Shown here piece by piece: positions 34,088-42,551 of a stretch of 64,000 bases of DNA. Under the pieces are notes generated by a model. The model made no database searches. It worked only from the letters and a program-made list of their open reading frames with translations, and was not told where the DNA came from. Positions within the stretch are counted from its first letter, which is position 1. Each line of letters opens with the position of its first letter. This DNA comes from CAVQRB01 sp963715055 (GTDB taxonomy: Bacteria; Pseudomonadota; Alphaproteobacteria; Rhodobacterales; Rhodobacteraceae): NCBI GenBank assembly GCA_963715055.1, contig CAVQRB010000003.1, forward strand, positions 1 to 64,000, in the 5' to 3' direction. The position numbers and the translations under genes are program-made.

Positions 34088-34944
34088 CGGTCGAGAAAGT
34101 CTTCGATGATCTTTGCGATCGTTTCGGGGTCTTCTTCCTGCGCGAGATGGCCCGCCTCTATGTGCTTGACCGTTGCATTGGGCAGACGTTTCGCAGCCTC
34201 GACGGAGACACTGGCAGGGACGGTTCCGTCCCGATCGCCGGCAATCAGCAGGCAGGGTGTTTCTATGGTGGGCAAGGTTTCCAGCAGGGGTGTCAGATCC
34301 CATTGCGCCATCATCAGCAGGGTTCCATCCACGTGATCGCGGTCTGCGACAAGACGACGATAGAGATCGAGCCCTTCGGCATCCAGTTTCGAGCCTGTCG
34401 AGCCGATTAGAGCCTGAATTCTGTCCGGCGAGGCAGAGGCTGCCGAGAACATTCTCGCCGAAAACGGCAAGGCGGCGAGCAGTTTGGCGAAGACCGGGAA
34501 CAGCACCCCGGCGAACCCTTCGAAGGTCCCCAAGGCGGCGTTGATCCCGATAACCGCGGGCATCTGTCCCCGCGGGGACAAAAGCCGTCGTGAAAGATCG
34601 AGCGCGACCGCGCCGCCCGCCGAATGCCCGATAATTGCCACGGGCGACAACGCCTCATGCTGGCAAAGCAGCGCGATGTCTTCACTCATCGCCTGCAGGC
34701 CGCATCTGTGCCGCGCACCGAGTTGACTGAAGCCTTGCCCCGGCAGGTCGATTGCCACGACGCGATAGCGCTGTGCCAGCAGCGGCATCAGGCTGCGGTA
34801 GGAATGCGTGCTCCCGCCCGCCCCGTGCAACAAAAGCAGCGTGTCGCCCTGCCCGATCTCTTGCAGATGCCAGCGGTGCGGCTGGCTTATGACCCGGCGC
34901 GAGGTTTCGGCATTGGGCCAGTCTGGTGGAGGCGGCCAGCGCAT
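34084..34944 (-). CDS. bchO: BchO, alpha/beta hydrolase of the Mg-chelatase operon
   Basis: BchO is a conserved alpha/beta hydrolase always found next to bchI and bchD; its substrate is unproved. The 286-aa protein has the oxyanion region LLLLHGAGGSTHSY, the nucleophile elbow IIGHSAGGAVALD and a late His in HIEAGHLAQEED. A perfect 16-bp parS-like palindrome lies in the middle (34565-34580), read LLSPRGQMP. It ends the crtA-bchI-bchD-bchO operon, 6 nt after bchD, and its stop overlaps that of parB. Confidence 0.92.
   Translation of the reverse strand: MRWPPPPDWPNAETSRRVISQPHRWHLQEIGQGDTLLLLHGAGGSTHSYRSLMPLLAQRYRVVAIDLPGQGFSQLGARHRCGLQAMSEDIALLCQHEALSPVAIIGHSAGGAVALDLSRRLLSPRGQMPAVIGINAALGTFEGFAGVLFPVFAKLLAALPFSARMFSAASASPDRIQALIGSTGSKLDAEGLDLYRRLVADRDHVDGTLLMMAQWDLTPLLETLPTIETPCLLIAGDRDGTVPASVSVEAAKRLPNATVKHIEAGHLAQEEDPETIAKIIEDFLDR
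34565..34580. promoter_or_regulatory. parS-like palindrome, copy 3 (inside bchO)
   Basis: TGTCCCCGCGGGGACA, perfect 16-bp palindrome, in a different reading frame from the parA and bchD copies. Confidence 0.7.
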
Positions 34945-34950
34945 CGCTTC

Positions 34951-36606
34951 TCACCCGTCCAGCGCGGCGCTGACGGCGGTGCTGAGGCGTTGTGCGTCCG
35001 CACGTGGCAAGGCCAGGTACGGCGCATTCAAACGCCCTGCCAGCGCTCTCAAAGCCTCCTGTGGGCGGGTGGACATGTCGATGACCAATGCTGCGATGCC
35101 TTGGGCGCGCAGCTGGTCTGCGAGACGCTCGGCATCTGCTGCGGCCGCCACGCGATCTGCGCTTCCATCGAGCGCGATGTTGGCGCGCCCGTCGGTGAGC
35201 AGAACGACCGTTGGCGTGAGCCCGCGATCGCGGCTCTGCTGCGCCAGCAGGCTGGCCTGTTGCAATCCCGAAGCCAGAGGCGTTCCGCCGCCGCCCGGTA
35301 GCGCCGCGAGCCGTCGTTTCGTCTGTACCAGTGATCGAGTCGGGGGCAGAAGCACCTCAGCCGCGTTGCCGCGGAAGGAAATCAGCGATACGTGATCGCG
35401 TTGGGCGTAGGCCTCCGCAAGCAGTATTTCCACGGCGCCCTTGGCTTCGTTCAGGCGTGACAAAGCGGCGGATCCGGAGGCATCGACGGTGAAAATGAGG
35501 AGGCGGTCGGACTGCTCCTGGTAGCGTTTGAGGCGGATATCGTCAGGTCGGATCAAGAGGCCCAGTGCATCGGGCTGAGATTGGCGGCGCAGCGGTTGCC
35601 AAGGGGCGGCGGCCCGGAGCGTGGCCACAAGGTCGATGCGACTGCGACCATCGAGGCGTCCGGGACGTGAGGGCAGGGGACGCCCCTTACGATTGCCCTT
35701 GCGCTTCTGCCCCGCGCCACTGCCCCCGGCGCGCCGCTCTGTCCCGGCGGGGACAAGCCCGTCGAGCAGGCCCTGCGGCAACAGCGCCCTGACCGCCTCG
35801 ATCAGCAGATCCCCGTCGGGCAGGGCCTGCTGGTCTCTGCCCTCATCGGCGCTGGACTCCTGCGACTCTTCGGGCGGGGGCGTATCATCCTGTGTCTCTT
35901 CCTCCGCTGGCACGAGGGTGGCGCGATGCGGGTAGACCAGTTCGGCGGCCTGGCGGATGTCGTCGTCGGAAACGCACTCTCGACCTTCAAGTGCTGCCAA
36001 TGCGCGCGCCGTGCGCAGGGCCAGGGTCGGCGCGCGCAGGCTGTCGATACCGAAGCGTGCGGCGATCATCGTGAGCGTTTCGAGCGTGTCCGGGGCAGCC
36101 TCGACGAGACAAGGGTTGAGGGGCACTGTCCCCGCGGGGACAGGCGTCCAACCGGCGGGCATCCGGCCTTGAGGGTCGATGTGAAAGGCCAGACGGTCGT
36201 CGAGGGCAGGGGGGATGGTTTCACTCTCGTCCGCCCCCTCGTCGAGAGCGATCAGCAGGTGGTCATTGTTCTGGTCGAGATGCGCGGCGAGTTTAGCGGC
36301 GAGCGCGCCATCGCATCGCTCCGCCATGGCCAGCAAAAGAGGGTCTCCTGTAAAAAATAATCCTTTATTTACAGTTACCTGTGATGATCTCAGGGTTGCC
36401 GTCAGATCAAGGCCGCCGAAGAGTTGCTCGTCGCCGATCGTGGGGTGTATGCGCCGTGTCGGCAGAGGGGCGAGAGCCGTGAGAAGGGTATCGCGGGCAG
36501 CGCTTGCACGCATGCGCACCGTGGCGCCACCAAGGGCTGCGCCGTCCAGCAGCAGCAATCGGACCGCAAGCGCCGCACGATGCCAGCTGTCCGTGTCCCT
36601 GCTCAC
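34951..36606 (-). CDS. bchD: magnesium chelatase subunit D
   Basis: BchD pairs with BchI in the AAA+ motor that drives Mg insertion by BchH. I set a GTG start at 36606, which overlaps the bchI stop as GTGA and gives 551 aa (VSRDTDSWHRAALAVRLLLL); a longer open frame upstream runs through bchI in another frame. An AAA-like N-terminal half is followed by an acidic Pro/Glu linker (about 232-255) and a von Willebrand A domain with the MIDAS motif FTVDASGSA near residue 370. Two parS-like palindromes lie inside (residues about 155 and 284), both read as VPAGT. Confidence 0.95.
   Translation of the reverse strand: MSRDTDSWHRAALAVRLLLLDGAALGGATVRMRASAARDTLLTALAPLPTRRIHPTIGDEQLFGGLDLTATLRSSQVTVNKGLFFTGDPLLLAMAERCDGALAAKLAAHLDQNNDHLLIALDEGADESETIPPALDDRLAFHIDPQGRMPAGWTPVPAGTVPLNPCLVEAAPDTLETLTMIAARFGIDSLRAPTLALRTARALAALEGRECVSDDDIRQAAELVYPHRATLVPAEEETQDDTPPPEESQESSADEGRDQQALPDGDLLIEAVRALLPQGLLDGLVPAGTERRAGGSGAGQKRKGNRKGRPLPSRPGRLDGRSRIDLVATLRAAAPWQPLRRQSQPDALGLLIRPDDIRLKRYQEQSDRLLIFTVDASGSAALSRLNEAKGAVEILLAEAYAQRDHVSLISFRGNAAEVLLPPTRSLVQTKRRLAALPGGGGTPLASGLQQASLLAQQSRDRGLTPTVVLLTDGRANIALDGSADRVAAAADAERLADQLRAQGIAALVIDMSTRPQEALRALAGRLNAPYLALPRADAQRLSTAVSAALDG
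35740..35755. promoter_or_regulatory. parS-like palindrome, copy 4 (inside bchD, one mismatch)
   Basis: TGTCCCGGCGGGGACA differs from the consensus by one base in the left arm. Encodes VPAGT in BchD. Confidence 0.6.
36127..36142. promoter_or_regulatory. parS-like palindrome, copy 5 (inside bchD)
   Basis: TGTCCCCGCGGGGACA, perfect 16-bp palindrome, encoding PVPAGTVP in BchD. Confidence 0.7.
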
Positions 36607-37607
36607 CCCAGCACGTCCGCGACGATCCGGTTGACCCTCGCGCCGGAGCCTGCCTCGTCCAGAGGATCTCGCCGCAAGCGGTGGGAGAGGGCGGAGGGAG
36701 CGATGTCGCGCAGATGGTCGCGCTTGAGCGTGCGGTCTCCGCGATAGGCGGCAAGCGCCCGTGCGCCGCGCAACAAGGTCAATTCGCCGCGCAGGCCGTC
36801 TGAACCGAGTGCTATGCAAAGCTCCGCACAGTCGTTGAGAATGGCATCGGGCGTCTTGACCTTGGGCAGGCGCTTGCGGGCCTTGAGGATGGTCTCCCGG
36901 ATCTCCGCATCCTGCGCGCCGAAAGTTGTCATGAAGGCGTCGAAGTCGCGTTCGAAAGCATCGCGACGTTTGATCACCTCGACCCGCTCGGCAATGTTGT
37001 CGGGCGAGCGGACCTCGACCGAAAGGCCGAAGCGGTCGAGCAGTTGTGGGCGCAATTCTCCTTCTTCGGGGTTCCCGGATCCGACCAGAACGAACCTGGC
37101 GGGGTGGCGGATCGAGAGCCCTTCGCGCTCTACCACGTTTTCGCCGGATTGGGCGACGTCGAGCAGCAGGTCGACGATGTGATCTTCGAGCAGGTTGACC
37201 TCGTCGATGTAGAGATATCCGCGATTGGCCCGCGCCAGCAGGCCAGGCTCGAAGGTTTTTTCGCCTCGCGTCAGGGCCCGTTCGATGTCGAGCGCCCCGA
37301 CAACGCGGTCCTCGGTCGCCCCCAAGGGCAGGTCGATGACCGGTGTGGAGCGCGAAATCACCTTTCTGGAGCCTATTTCTGCCCAGGAGGGGCAATCTGC
37401 AACGCGTTCGGAGTTCACCGGGCAGCCTTCCACGACCTTGATCGGCGGCAAGAGCGCGGCCAGCGCCCGCACTGCGGTGGATTTGCCTGTGCCGCGGTCG
37501 CCGAAGACCAGCACGCCGCCGATGCCCGGGTCCACGGCGGTCAGGATCATTGCCTGTTTCATCTCGTGCTGGCCGACGATCGCCGAAAAAGGGAAGGGGG
37601 TCTTCAT
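36603..37607 (-). CDS. bchI: magnesium chelatase ATPase subunit I
   Basis: BchI is the AAA+ ATPase of Mg chelatase. ATG 37607 (MKTPFPFSAIVGQHEMK) gives 334 aa and overlaps the crtA stop. Walker A is FGDRGTGKSTAVRALAAL, Walker B YLYIDEVNLLEDHIVDLL, with sensor GSGNPEEGELRPQLLDRFG. The stop overlaps the GTG start of bchD. The length and motifs are standard. Confidence 0.97.
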   Translation of the reverse strand: MKTPFPFSAIVGQHEMKQAMILTAVDPGIGGVLVFGDRGTGKSTAVRALAALLPPIKVVEGCPVNSERVADCPSWAEIGSRKVISRSTPVIDLPLGATEDRVVGALDIERALTRGEKTFEPGLLARANRGYLYIDEVNLLEDHIVDLLLDVAQSGENVVEREGLSIRHPARFVLVGSGNPEEGELRPQLLDRFGLSVEVRSPDNIAERVEVIKRRDAFERDFDAFMTTFGAQDAEIRETILKARKRLPKVKTPDAILNDCAELCIALGSDGLRGELTLLRGARALAAYRGDRTLKRDHLRDIAPSALSHRLRRDPLDEAGSGARVNRIVADVLG

Positions 37608-38320
37608 GCAGTAAATTCCAGAGTGTCGAGGGGGCTGCGTCCGCCCCAGGTTCCGGTGTCGCCGAGAATGGCGAAACGGGCGTAGAGTTCTTCGGAGAAC
37701 CAGTTGCCGTCGCGGACAGCCCTGATGGCGGCGGCATGAGGGCCATTGGTCCGGGCGAAATCGGCCATGCTGCGCGCATCCGGCCAGATCGAGAAGGTGA
37801 TCTGGTGCAGCAGGGGCATCTCGCCGATACCGATTTTGAATGCCACGTTGCGATCTGCACCGATCATGCGGCTGATATCGGGTACACGCTGCCAGAATTT
37901 CAAGGCAATGGCGGGTTTGATCGAGGCGCGGGTCAGGGCGGCGAGCGGGCCACCGATGGGCTTGCCCGAGGCCTCGAAAGGCGTTCTGCCGGCCCATTTG
38001 CCCCGTGCCGAAGCGGTTTCCAGAAAGATCGTCCAGTCTTCGGATGCGTGTTTTCGATAGGACTTGTAGATTGCGGCGTCCGCGATGGATTTTCGGGCCG
38101 TCACCGCATCGGGCCAGCTTGCAAGGATCGCGTAGACGGCGGTGTTGGGCAGGGGGGTGAAGCCTTCGCCTGTGCCCGAGCCGCAGAGTTTCCAGAACCC
38201 AATTCCCGGCACCTTCGGCAAGGCCAGACGGGCCGCTCCCATCATGCCGAGCGCCCAGAGACGGGTCACGGCCCGCTCGAAGCGGAAAAAGCTGATGGTG
38301 ACGATAGGCGTTTTGGTCAT
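37604..38320 (-). CDS. crtA: spheroidene monooxygenase
   Basis: CrtA adds the 2-oxo group with O2, converting spheroidene to the pink-red spheroidenone used by aerobic roseobacters. The 238-aa protein has the family motifs FWKLCGSGTGEGFTPLPN and TFSIWPDARSMADFAR. It heads the operon crtA-bchI-bchD-bchO, with ATGA overlap into bchI. The divergent promoter region with crtI holds two PpsR operators. Confidence 0.95.
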   Translation of the reverse strand: MTKTPIVTISFFRFERAVTRLWALGMMGAARLALPKVPGIGFWKLCGSGTGEGFTPLPNTAVYAILASWPDAVTARKSIADAAIYKSYRKHASEDWTIFLETASARGKWAGRTPFEASGKPIGGPLAALTRASIKPAIALKFWQRVPDISRMIGADRNVAFKIGIGEMPLLHQITFSIWPDARSMADFARTNGPHAAAIRAVRDGNWFSEELYARFAILGDTGTWGGRSPLDTLEFTA

Positions 38321-38342
38321 GGGGCGCGCGGAAATCCGGAAC

Positions 38343-38360
38343 TGTCAACTAAGTCTGACA
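38343..38360. promoter_or_regulatory. PpsR operator, crtA side of crtA/crtI
   Basis: TGTCAACTAAGTCTGACA, exact TGT-N12-ACA, 22 bp ahead of crtA. The leftward strand has a TTGACA hexamer. Confidence 0.85.
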
Positions 38361-38389
38361 TGCTGTTGGGCGAAAGGGAAGAACACAAT

Positions 38390-38407
38390 TGTCAAGTTAA
38401 CTAGACA
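38390..38407. promoter_or_regulatory. PpsR operator, crtI side of crtA/crtI
   Basis: TGTCAAGTTAACTAGACA, exact match, 16 bp before crtI. The 29-bp gap between the two sites places both at the divergent promoters. Confidence 0.85.
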
Positions 38408-38423
38408 CATCTACTGTACTCAC

Positions 38424-39971
38424 ATGATGACACGAGTTGATCCCATCGAATCTGCCGATGCCCGCGACGGACGCCGCACCCGGGCCATCGTGATCGGCGC
38501 CGGGCTTGGCGGTCTTGCGGCGGCCATGCGGCTCGGTGCCAAGGGCTACCGCGTGACGGTGATCGACCGGCTCGATGTGCCGGGCGGTCGCGGGTCCGCG
38601 ATCTGGCAAGACGGGCATCGGTTCGATCTTGGGCCAACGATCGTCACCGTACCGCAGCTTTACCGCGAATTATGGGCGGCCTGCGGACGGGATTTCGACA
38701 AGGACGTGACGCTGAAAGCCTTGGACCCGTTCTATGAAATCCGCTGGCCTGACGGCACGAAGTTCGTGGCCCAGCAGGATACCGAAAAGCTGCGCGCGGA
38801 AGTGGCGAGGCTTGCGCCGGAAGATCTGGCGGGGTTCGACAGGTTCCTGACCGACAGTGCCAAACGCTACTGGTTCGGGTTCGAGGACCTTGGCCGGCGG
38901 TCGATGCACAAGCTATGGGATCTGGTGAAGGTTCTGCCGACGTTCGCAATGCTGCGGGCGGACAAGTCCGTCTATGCCCATGCGGCGGCGCGGGTGAAGG
39001 ATGAAAAACTGCGCATGGCGCTGAGTTTTCATCCGCTTTTCATCGGGGGTGACCCGCTTCATGTGACCTCGATGTATATCCTTGTCGCCTATCTCGAGAA
39101 GGAATTCGGGGTGCATTACGCCATGGGGGGCGTCGCGCATATGGCCCGCGCCATGGGCAATGTGATCGAAGACCAGGGCGGCACGCTGTTGATGGACACG
39201 GAAGTTGACGAGATCGTTCTGCGCGACGGTGCCGTGACTGGCGTCCGACTAGCGTCTGGGCTGGAGCTTGGTGCGGACATCGTGGTGTCGAACGCCGATT
39301 CGGGGCATACCTATGACCGCTTGCTGCGCAACCATGCCAAGCGGCGCTGGACTCCGGCGCGGCTCAAGCGGACACGCTATTCGATGAGTCTGTTCGTGTG
39401 GTATTTCGGCACAAAAGGTACTGTTAGAGACTGGAAAGACGTGGGCCATCACACGATCCTGAACGGTCCGCGCTATACAGGCCTGCTCAAGGATATCTTC
39501 ATCAAGGGCAAGCTCTGCGACGACATGAGCCTTTATGTGCACCGCCCGTCCGCGACGGATCCGTCGGTCGCACCCGAAGGCGATGACACCTTCTATGTCC
39601 TGAGCCCGGTGCCGCATCTGGGGCATGACAACGGGGTCGACTGGACCAAGGAGGAGCCGCGCTACAAGGCGAAGATGCTCAAGGTCCTCGAAGATCAGCT
39701 GTTGCCCGGTCTTGGTGACAAGATCAGTACCGAGGTCGTCTTCACGCCCGAGACCTTCCGGGACCGCTATCTCAGCCCGCTCGGGGCGGGGTTCTCCATC
39801 GAGCCGCGCATCCTGCAAAGTGCCTGGTTCCGGCCGCACAATGTCTCCGAGGAGGCGAAAGGCCTCTATCTGGTCGGGGCGGGAACCCATCCTGGCGCGG
39901 GCGTGCCTGGGGTGATTTCCACCGCTGAAGTGCTTGGCACTCTGGTGCCTGACGCGGAGGTCGTGAGATGA
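38424..39971 (+). CDS. crtI: phytoene desaturase
   Basis: CrtI introduces three double bonds into phytoene to give neurosporene. The 515-aa flavoprotein has the N-terminal dinucleotide motif AIVIGAGLGGLAAAMRLG with VTVIDRLDVPGGR and the C-terminal carotene-desaturase signature GAGTHPGAGVPGVIST. Two adjacent ATGs (38424, 38427) are possible starts. It begins the crtI-crtB-tspO operon, just after a PpsR operator. Confidence 0.97.
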   Translation: MMTRVDPIESADARDGRRTRAIVIGAGLGGLAAAMRLGAKGYRVTVIDRLDVPGGRGSAIWQDGHRFDLGPTIVTVPQLYRELWAACGRDFDKDVTLKALDPFYEIRWPDGTKFVAQQDTEKLRAEVARLAPEDLAGFDRFLTDSAKRYWFGFEDLGRRSMHKLWDLVKVLPTFAMLRADKSVYAHAAARVKDEKLRMALSFHPLFIGGDPLHVTSMYILVAYLEKEFGVHYAMGGVAHMARAMGNVIEDQGGTLLMDTEVDEIVLRDGAVTGVRLASGLELGADIVVSNADSGHTYDRLLRNHAKRRWTPARLKRTRYSMSLFVWYFGTKGTVRDWKDVGHHTILNGPRYTGLLKDIFIKGKLCDDMSLYVHRPSATDPSVAPEGDDTFYVLSPVPHLGHDNGVDWTKEEPRYKAKMLKVLEDQLLPGLGDKISTEVVFTPETFRDRYLSPLGAGFSIEPRILQSAWFRPHNVSEEAKGLYLVGAGTHPGAGVPGVISTAEVLGTLVPDAEVVR

Positions 39972-40020
39972 GCGCTTTTCTTTTAGTTCCTGCGATGAAC
40001 ACGTCGGGGAGGTACCTGCG

Positions 40021-41058
40021 ATGATAGCGCCTGCGGACCTCGAGCACTGCCGCGAAGCCATCCGCCATGGGTCGCTGTCCTTTCACGCCGCATCAAAACT
40101 TTTGCCTGCGAAGGTTCGCGATCCTGCGCTGGCGCTTTATGCCTTCTGCCGCCTCGCCGACGATGAGGTCGATCTGAAAGCCGAGAAGGTGGAGGCCGTT
40201 TTGCGCCTGCGCGACAGGCTCGATGCCGTCTATGACGGTCGTCCGAAGAATGCGGCCCCGGATCGTGCCTTTGCCGCCATCGTCGCGGATTTCGAGATGC
40301 CACGCGCCTTGCCGGATGCGCTGCTCGAAGGCCTGGCCTGGGACGCGGAGGCTCGGCGATACCGGACCCTGAGCGGTGTCATGTCCTACTCGGCCCGCGT
40401 GGCTTCTGCGGTGGGCGCGATGATGTGCGTGCTCATGGGCGCGCGGGATGCGAATGCACTGGCGCGGGCCTGCGATCTGGGCGTGGCGATGCAGTTGACC
40501 AATATCGCGCGGGATGTGGGCGAGGATGCGCTGGAGCAGCGGATCTACCTTCCGCTCGACTGGCTGGAAGAGGCGGGGATCGACGTCGAGGCCTTTCTGG
40601 CCAACCCCAAGCCCACCAAGGCGATCCGCAACATGGTCAAGCGCCTGGTGATGGAGGCCAACCGTCTCTACATGCGGTCGGAAGCCGGGGTAGGGGTGCT
40701 GCCGCTCAGCTGTCGGCCCGGGATTTACGGGGCGCGCTTCATCTACGCGGGCATTGGCAGTCAGTTGACCTCAATGGAATATGATTCGATCTCGGCTCGG
40801 GCGCGGACCAACAAATGGCAGAAGCTCTGCTGGCTCGGCCAGTCGCTCGTGCTCAGCGGCGCCAGTATCGCGATGCCGCGATCTGCAGTTCTCTTTGCGC
40901 GGCCTCTGGAGGAGGTGCGGTTCCTGGTGGAAGCGGCGGCGCGTGGCGCCCCGCAAAGCTCACGCAGCGATGCGCTGATCACGGTGCTCTCAACGCTCGA
41001 ACAGCACCGGCAGGAACAGCGGGCCCACCTGACCGGCAGGCCGGCCGAGATGACTTAG
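40021..41058 (+). CDS. crtB: phytoene synthase
   Basis: CrtB condenses two geranylgeranyl-PP to phytoene. The 345-aa protein has two Asp-rich motifs, YAFCRLADDEVDLK and NIARDVGEDALEQRIYLP, the hallmark of head-to-head prenyl synthases. GGGGAGG precedes ATG 40021; the 49-nt gap from crtI shows nothing else. tspO follows 4 nt downstream. Confidence 0.97.
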   Translation: MIAPADLEHCREAIRHGSLSFHAASKLLPAKVRDPALALYAFCRLADDEVDLKAEKVEAVLRLRDRLDAVYDGRPKNAAPDRAFAAIVADFEMPRALPDALLEGLAWDAEARRYRTLSGVMSYSARVASAVGAMMCVLMGARDANALARACDLGVAMQLTNIARDVGEDALEQRIYLPLDWLEEAGIDVEAFLANPKPTKAIRNMVKRLVMEANRLYMRSEAGVGVLPLSCRPGIYGARFIYAGIGSQLTSMEYDSISARARTNKWQKLCWLGQSLVLSGASIAMPRSAVLFARPLEEVRFLVEAAARGAPQSSRSDALITVLSTLEQHRQEQRAHLTGRPAEMT

Positions 41059-41062
41059 CGCC

Positions 41063-41545
41063 ATGTTCTGGCTTCTCTTCTGCATTTTCTTTGCGGCCTG
41101 TTTCGGTGCGGGCATAACCGGCGGTCTTTTCGCGCCGGGACCATGGTATCGCCAGTTGACAAAGCCCTGGTTCACGCCGCCGGATTGGGTTTTCCCGGTG
41201 ACATGGATGGTGCTCTACATCTGCATGGCGGTTGCCGGCGCCCGCATCGCCATGGCGCCTAATAACGGGATCGCGATGGCCTTCTGGTCCTTGCAGATCG
41301 CTTTCAACGGGCTCTGGACGCCAGTCTTTTTCGGGTTGAAGAACATCCGCCTCGGCATGGCGGTGGTCGGGTTTCTCTGGCTCTTCGTGCTCAGCTCCAT
41401 CCTCGCCATGTGGCAGGTCGATCTGATCGCAGCGTTGCTCTTCGTGCCTTACCTTCTCTGGGTCAGTATCGCAGCGGCGCTCAATGCCGAGGTCTGGCGG
41501 CTCAATCCCGAAGTGGCGCGCAATCCGCCCGAACCTCCCCGCTAG
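41063..41545 (+). CDS. tspO: TspO/CrtK tryptophan-rich sensory protein
   Basis: TspO is an outer-membrane-associated, oxygen-linked regulator in Rhodobacter that affects tetrapyrrole and carotenoid gene expression. The 160-aa protein has five hydrophobic helices and conserved WYRQLTKPWFTPPDWVFPV, WSLQIAFNGLWTPVFFG and the final WVSIAAALNAEVWRLN. Its place after crtB is conserved. It converges on crtC across a 64-nt gap. Confidence 0.93.
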   Translation: MFWLLFCIFFAACFGAGITGGLFAPGPWYRQLTKPWFTPPDWVFPVTWMVLYICMAVAGARIAMAPNNGIAMAFWSLQIAFNGLWTPVFFGLKNIRLGMAVVGFLWLFVLSSILAMWQVDLIAALLFVPYLLWVSIAAALNAEVWRLNPEVARNPPEPPR

Positions 41546-41609
41546 CGGGCGGTGGGCGACTTGCCCGGGGCCTCCATGGTTTCTCCGCCGCCAAAGGCAG
41601 ATTCGTTGC

Positions 41610-42551
41610 TCAGTCCCAGTGCCAGTTCTTGCGGCGGGGCACACGAACGGCGAGCATTGGTTTGAGCAAAGGTGACCGGAAGCGTGTAAGATCAAGCGCC
41701 TCATGCACGCCGGTCGTTGTCTCGCCGTCGATGGATGTTTCCACGGCGGAGCGGGAGTAGAAAGGCGCATCGAGCATGTTCAGTTTTTGCCGTGGGCGCG
41801 CGCCTGCATCGCCCCGTGTCTCGCGTTTCACCGCCCAGAGACTGCGGCGCAAACGTGATTTCGGGGGCAGGGGGATCGTTTCGGCAGAACCGTCACGCGC
41901 GAACCGAAACCCTGCGGCGAGTTCCGAACCGTCGATCCGAGTCGCGTCGTAAAAGCACGTGGCGCCGGAGGCAGTTGGATAGCGGCCCCAAGTCCAGTAG
42001 CTGAAATCCTCCTCCAGGGCGCGGGTGCCGAAGTTAGCGTCGAAATAGCCTTCGCCGGTCCAGGACCAGCCCGGGCGGTCGATCTCCACTTCGATCTGTG
42101 CCACCGGCGCAAAGGGCCGCCAGACATGGGCGCCATCGGGTGTCAGCGGCAACTCCACGGAGGTGATCGCAGCGGGAATGAGGCGGATCTGACCCTTGAT
42201 CCGATTGATCAGCGGCGGGCCCGAAACCTCGTCGATGTCGATGATCAGCCGGTCCTCGTCCCAACGCATCATCGACGGGCCCACTTCGAGCCTTGAAGCG
42301 GTCTGGCGCAGGGCATCCTTGCCGCGATCGGTCATGGTGAAGCGACCGCCCGGCCCATAGGTCGCCACGTTGATGCAGACGTGATCCTGCGGGCACTTGC
42401 GCCCCGACCATCGGTACCATGGCGAGAAAACAGAGCCTATGAAGCCGATGACGGAGACCGCACGGGTGCCGCAGGCGCTCAGGCCGTCGACATACCACCA
42501 CGCATAGCCGTTCGGGCCGACGGGGATGTTGAAGTTCGGTCGCGCAAGATC
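41610..42551 (-). CDS. crtC: carotenoid 1,2-hydratase (hydroxyneurosporene synthase)
   Basis: CrtC adds water to the end group of neurosporene or its derivatives. Conserved blocks are GYAWWYVDGL, GFIGSVFSPWYRWSG and VATYGPGGRFTMTDRG. The conserved reading begins at about LARPNFNIPV (42548), overlapping the end of crtD, but no ATG, GTG or TTG lies in frame near there: the frame runs open up to 42827 inside crtD. The 5' coordinate is therefore approximate. A rare start codon, or a nearby base error, would explain it. The rest of the gene is intact. Confidence 0.85.
   Translation of the reverse strand, partial: DLARPNFNIPVGPNGYAWWYVDGLSACGTRAVSVIGFIGSVFSPWYRWSGRKCPQDHVCINVATYGPGGRFTMTDRGKDALRQTASRLEVGPSMMRWDEDRLIIDIDEVSGPPLINRIKGQIRLIPAAITSVELPLTPDGAHVWRPFAPVAQIEVEIDRPGWSWTGEGYFDANFGTRALEEDFSYWTWGRYPTASGATCFYDATRIDGSELAAGFRFARDGSAETIPLPPKSRLRRSLWAVKRETRGDAGARPRQKLNMLDAPFYSRSAVETSIDGETTTGVHEALDLTRFRSPLLKPMLAVRVPRRKNWHWD

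Noticed and set aside
36607..37860. Long N-terminal extension of bchD (open frame to 37860)
   Set aside because: It runs through bchI in another frame. The GTG at 36606 overlapping the bchI stop gives the usual BchD length.
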